Origin: Paracoccus sp041927875
Lineage (GTDB): Bacteria > Pseudomonadota > Alphaproteobacteria > Rhodobacterales > Rhodobacteraceae
DNA: 64,000 bases
Assembly (NCBI RefSeq): GCF_041927875.1
Contig: NZ_JBHFHN010000006.1
Direction: 5' to 3' (one strand)
Part shown: in pieces, positions 61,161 through 64,000 of the stretch
How the letters are laid out: the number at the start of each line of letters is the position of its first letter
Numbering within the stretch: the first letter of the stretch is position 1
Position numbers and translations under genes: made by a program
Notes under the pieces: generated by a model
What the model was told of the DNA's origin: nothing
Database searches by the model: none
Seen by the model: the letters and a program-made list of their open reading frames with translations, nothing else

Positions 61161-61987
61161 TTCGATCCTTTCGGCGTCTCGCCAAAGACATGTTCGGGGC
61201 CGGGAAAGCGGCGGGCGCGGACATCGGCGGCATAGGCGGCGACGGCCTGATCGGCGGCGGCACCCAGTTCGGCATAGCGTTTGACGAAGCTGGGGCGGAA
61301 ATCGGTGAACAGGCCCAGCATGTCGTCGATCACAAGCACCTGCCCGTCGCAATCGGCGGATGCGCCGATGCCCACCGTCGGGATCGGCAGCGCGGCGGTG
61401 ATGTCGCGGGCCAAGGCGTCGGGCACCTTTTCCAGCACCACGGCAAAGGCCCCGGCCTCGGCCACGGCGCGGGCGTCGGCGCGGATGCGGTCGGCGTCGC
61501 CGCCACGGCCCTGCACCTTGTAGCCGCCCAAGGTGTTCACCGCCTGCGGGGTCAGGCCGATATGGGCCATCACCGGCACGCCGCGCGCCACCAGAAAGGC
61601 GATGGTGGGGGCCATATGCGCGCCCCCCTCCAGCTTGACCGCGCCTGCGCCGGTGTCGCGCAGCACCGCCGAGGCGGTGGCAAAGGCCTGTTCGGGGCTT
61701 TCTTCGTAGCTGCCAAAGGGCAGGTCGATGACAACCAGTGCCCGGTCGCTGCCGCGCATCACCGCCTGGCCGTGCATCACCATCATCGGCACCGTCACCC
61801 CCAGCGTCGAGGGCAGGCCGTGCAGCACCATCCCCACGCTGTCACCGACCAGGATCAGGTCGCAATGCGCATCGGCAATCCGCGCGACCGGGGTGGTGTA
61901 GGCGGTCAGGCAGACGATCGGATCGGCGCCCTTGCGGGCGCGGATGTCCTGCGCGGTCAGGCGGCGGGTGGTGGCGGTGGCGCTCAT
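61157..61987 (-). CDS. panB: 3-methyl-2-oxobutanoate hydroxymethyltransferase
   Basis: 276 residues; LVGDSVGMVLHGL and PVMAHIGLTPQAVN, with metal-binding Asp/Glu. First committed step of pantothenate synthesis. Coupled to panC. Separated from mtaB by 108 bases. Confidence 0.96.
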   Translation of the reverse strand: MSATATTRRLTAQDIRARKGADPIVCLTAYTTPVARIADAHCDLILVGDSVGMVLHGLPSTLGVTVPMMVMHGQAVMRGSDRALVVIDLPFGSYEESPEQAFATASAVLRDTGAGAVKLEGGAHMAPTIAFLVARGVPVMAHIGLTPQAVNTLGGYKVQGRGGDADRIRADARAVAEAGAFAVVLEKVPDALARDITAALPIPTVGIGASADCDGQVLVIDDMLGLFTDFRPSFVKRYAELGAAADQAVAAYAADVRARRFPGPEHVFGETPKGSK

Positions 61988-62095
61988 CTGCTTCCTCCCT
62001 CAGGGGCAGTCCTGCGGGGTTCTTAGCCGCAGCGCAGCAAATGTGTGAATCCTTTGTGACGGCACAAGGGGGAAACGTCGGGTCGCCGCGGCCCC

Positions 62096-63349
62096 TCAGG
62101 CGGTCAGGCGCGACCCGTCATGGCCGGTGATCGGCAGGTGCATCAACGTGCCTTCGGGCATGTCGCGGTCAAAGGCGACTTCGGTGAAGAACTCGGTCCG
62201 GCCCAGGCGCGGGCCCTCGGTCAGGATGGCGCGGCTTTGGCCGATCTCGGCGGTCAGATGGGCGCGCAGCGCGGCATCGCCCTTGGCGCGCAGGCGGGCG
62301 GCGCGGTCCTTGATCGCCGCGCCATCGACCCGTGGCATCCGCGCGGCGGGCGTGCCCTTGCGCGCGCTGAAGGGGAACACATGCAGGAACGTCAGCCCGC
62401 AGTCATCGACCAGCCGCAGCGAGTTGTCGAACATCGCCTCGGTCTCGGTCGGGAAGCCGGCAATGATGTCGGCACCAAAGACAATGCCGGGGCGCAGCTT
62501 GCGGGCATCCTCGCAAAACCGGATGGCGTCGTCGCGCAGATGTCGGCGCTTCATCCGTTTCAGAATCATGTCGTCGCCCGCCTGCAAGGACAGGTGCAGA
62601 TGCGGCATCAGGCGTGGCTCGCTGGCGATGGCCAGCATCAGATTGTCGTCAGCCTCGATACTGTCGATGCTGGAAATCCGCAGGCGCGGCAGGTCGGGCA
62701 CAAGCCGCAGGATGCGCATGACCAGATCGCCCAGCCGCGGAGTGCCGGGTAGATCGGCCCCCCAACTGGTCAGGTCGACGCCGGTCAGCACCACCTCGGC
62801 AAAACCGCGATCCACCAGCCGCTTGATCTGGTCAACCACCACGCCCGCCGGAACGCTGCGCGAATTGCCGCGCCCGAAGGGGATGATGCAGAAGGTGCAG
62901 CGGTGATCGCAGCCGTTTTGCACCTGAACATAGGCGCGATGGCGGCCAAAGCCGTCGATCAGATGCCCTGCCGTTTCGCGCACCGACATGATGTCGTCGA
63001 CGATCACCTTTTCGGTGTCGCCGATCAGGTCGGGGGTGAGGCTGGCCCAGGTTTCGGGGCGCATCTTTTCGGCGTTGCCGATGACGCGCGTCACCTCGGG
63101 CATGGCGGCGAAGGTGTCGGGTTCGGTCTGCGCGGCGCAGCCGGTGACGATGATCGGCGCGCCGGGATTGTCGCGGGCCAGGCGGCGGATGTCCTGACGG
63201 GCCTTGCGGACGGCCTCGGCCGTGACGGCGCAGGTGTTGACGATGACCGCGCCTTGCAGCCCGGCGGCCTCGGCCAGTTCCTTCATCGCCTCGGATTCAT
63301 AGGCGTTCAGGCGACAGCCATGAGTGGAAAAGATCGGCGGGCTGGTCAT
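62096..63349 (-). CDS. mtaB: tRNA t6A37 methylthiotransferase MtaB
   Basis: Adds a methylthio group to t6A37 in tRNA. 417 residues: N-terminal UPF0004 Cys12, Cys40, Cys71; radical SAM cluster Cys147, Cys151, Cys154 (CDHRCTFC); C-terminal TRAM-like end. Start overlaps the dapF stop. Confidence 0.95.
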   Translation of the reverse strand: MTSPPIFSTHGCRLNAYESEAMKELAEAAGLQGAVIVNTCAVTAEAVRKARQDIRRLARDNPGAPIIVTGCAAQTEPDTFAAMPEVTRVIGNAEKMRPETWASLTPDLIGDTEKVIVDDIMSVRETAGHLIDGFGRHRAYVQVQNGCDHRCTFCIIPFGRGNSRSVPAGVVVDQIKRLVDRGFAEVVLTGVDLTSWGADLPGTPRLGDLVMRILRLVPDLPRLRISSIDSIEADDNLMLAIASEPRLMPHLHLSLQAGDDMILKRMKRRHLRDDAIRFCEDARKLRPGIVFGADIIAGFPTETEAMFDNSLRLVDDCGLTFLHVFPFSARKGTPAARMPRVDGAAIKDRAARLRAKGDAALRAHLTAEIGQSRAILTEGPRLGRTEFFTEVAFDRDMPEGTLMHLPITGHDGSRLTA

Positions 63350-64000
63350 ATCGCCGCCAGCCAGTCAGGCGATAGTCGGCCGTCAAAGACCCGCGCCACC
63401 GGGCCGGTCATCCAGACGCCATCCTCGGCCCAGTCGATGTCCAGCCGACCGCCATCCAGATCCAGCGCGACGCGCCGCCCGGTCAGCCCGCGCAGATGCG
63501 CCGCAACGGCGGTGGCGCAAGCACCCGATCCGCAGGCCAGCGTCACGCCGGTGCCACGTTCCCAGACCCGCATCCGCAGATGGTCCGGTCCGATCACGCT
63601 GGCATATTCGACATTGGTGCGCGCCGGAAACAGCGGGTCATGTTCGACCTGCGGCCCCAGCGTGGTCAGCGCCACCGCCTCGGCATCGGGGACGAAATGC
63701 ACGCAATGCGGATTGCCCATGCCGATCGCCACCGGATCGCCCGCCAGCGGCAGATGCAGCGGATCGACGGGCCGGGCCAGCGGCACCTGATCCCAGTCGA
63801 TCTGCGGATGGCCCATGTTCACGCTGACCTGCCCATCCGCGCCGCGCCGCGCCGTCAGCATCCCGCGCTGCGTGACGAAGCGCACCGCATCCCGCCCCAG
63901 ATCGCGCATCATCAGATCGGCCACACAGCGCGAGGCATTGCCGCAAGCCCCGGCCCGGCTGCCATCGCTGTTCCAGAAATCAAGCTGGTAATCCGCCTGA
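63346..64000 (-). CDS. dapF: Diaminopimelate epimerase, 5' end outside window
   Basis: LL- to meso-diaminopimelate. The frame is open to the window edge. First catalytic Cys is in GACGNASRC (encoded at 63920-63960), the second in ACGSGACATA. The N-terminal third is beyond base 64000. Stop overlaps the mtaB start by 4 bases. Confidence 0.93.
   Translation of the reverse strand, partial: QADYQLDFWNSDGSRAGACGNASRCVADLMMRDLGRDAVRFVTQRGMLTARRGADGQVSVNMGHPQIDWDQVPLARPVDPLHLPLAGDPVAIGMGNPHCVHFVPDAEAVALTTLGPQVEHDPLFPARTNVEYASVIGPDHLRMRVWERGTGVTLACGSGACATAVAAHLRGLTGRRVALDLDGGRLDIDWAEDGVWMTGPVARVFDGRLSPDWLAAI

Noticed and set aside
1..64000. tRNA, rRNA or other structured RNA genes
   Set aside because: No cloverleaf with a T-arm consensus or rRNA core was recognised in the gaps; a covariance-model scan would be needed to exclude short RNAs.

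Overview
The window is GC-rich (about two thirds G+C), densely coded alphaproteobacterial DNA. Gene content points to a Paracoccus-like member of the Rhodobacteraceae/Paracoccaceae: an aa3-type cytochrome oxidase subunit IV peptide, adjacent phaA/phaB, an Lrp-type regulator divergent from putA, TIGR02302 next to lysA, and a flagellar block flgB-flgC-fliE-fliQ-flgF-flgG-flgA-flgH-fliL divergent from fliI. The genus is an inference from gene order and protein character, not from a marker gene. No rRNA, tRNA, transposase or phage gene was recognised.

Layout. 1-2.6 kb: msrA (cut by the window edge), prmA and an alanine-racemase-fold enzyme. 2.7-5.3 kb: LOG-type protein, dapD, oxidase subunit IV peptide, lipoprotein. 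5.3-7.8 kb (minus): greA, a membrane protein, azlC, azlD. 8.1-12.6 kb: ETF-ubiquinone oxidoreductase, TPR protein, ispE. 12.6-15.8 kb: polyprenyl diphosphate synthase, DUF2007 protein, TrmN6-like methyltransferase, a DUF465 peptide, YddG-like exporter. 15.9-17.9 kb: phaB and phaA. 17.9-18.9 kb: a gene-free kilobase holding a degenerate CRISPR-like array. 18.9-26.2 kb: EAL protein, TlpA-like thioredoxin, argH, LptM-like lipoprotein, a small membrane protein, lysA, TIGR02302 protein. 26.2-31.5 kb: zinc-ribbon protein divergent from ftsE-ftsX-plsC-PPOX, then small proteins. 31.5-38 kb: gdx-type SMR exporter, accA, two uncharacterised proteins, cls, accD, folC. 38-42.9 kb: putR/putA and a MotB protein. 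42.9-48.7 kb: GMC oxidoreductase and pqiA-pqiA-pqiB-pqiC. 48.7-50.2 kb: DUF2478 protein with decayed copies of its own 3' end, and aroQ. 50.3-56.2 kb: flagellar genes. 56.3-64 kb (minus): dapF (cut by the window edge), mtaB, panB, panC, a histone-deacetylase-like hydrolase, xseB, ispA, dxs.

Most of the window is housekeeping: lysine/diaminopimelate (dapD, lysA, dapF), isoprenoids and quinone (dxs, ispA, ispE, polyprenyl synthase), fatty acid and lipid synthesis (accA, accD, plsC, cls), envelope lipid transport (pqiABC), pantothenate (panBC) and polyhydroxybutyrate (phaAB). Many neighbouring genes overlap by 4 bases and are probably translationally coupled.

The most unusual sequence is 18163-18737: eight clear and one or two poorer copies of a 26-28-base repeat separated by unique 32-33-base spacers (one of 38), with a period near 61. 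Read on the minus strand, the repeat resembles type I-E CRISPR repeats (GTG..CCCCGCGC....GGGG). The repeats have diverged from one another and no cas gene lies in the window, so I read it as an orphan, probably decayed, array. A second oddity is the pair of degenerate copies of the 3' end of the DUF2478 gene at 48676-49013.
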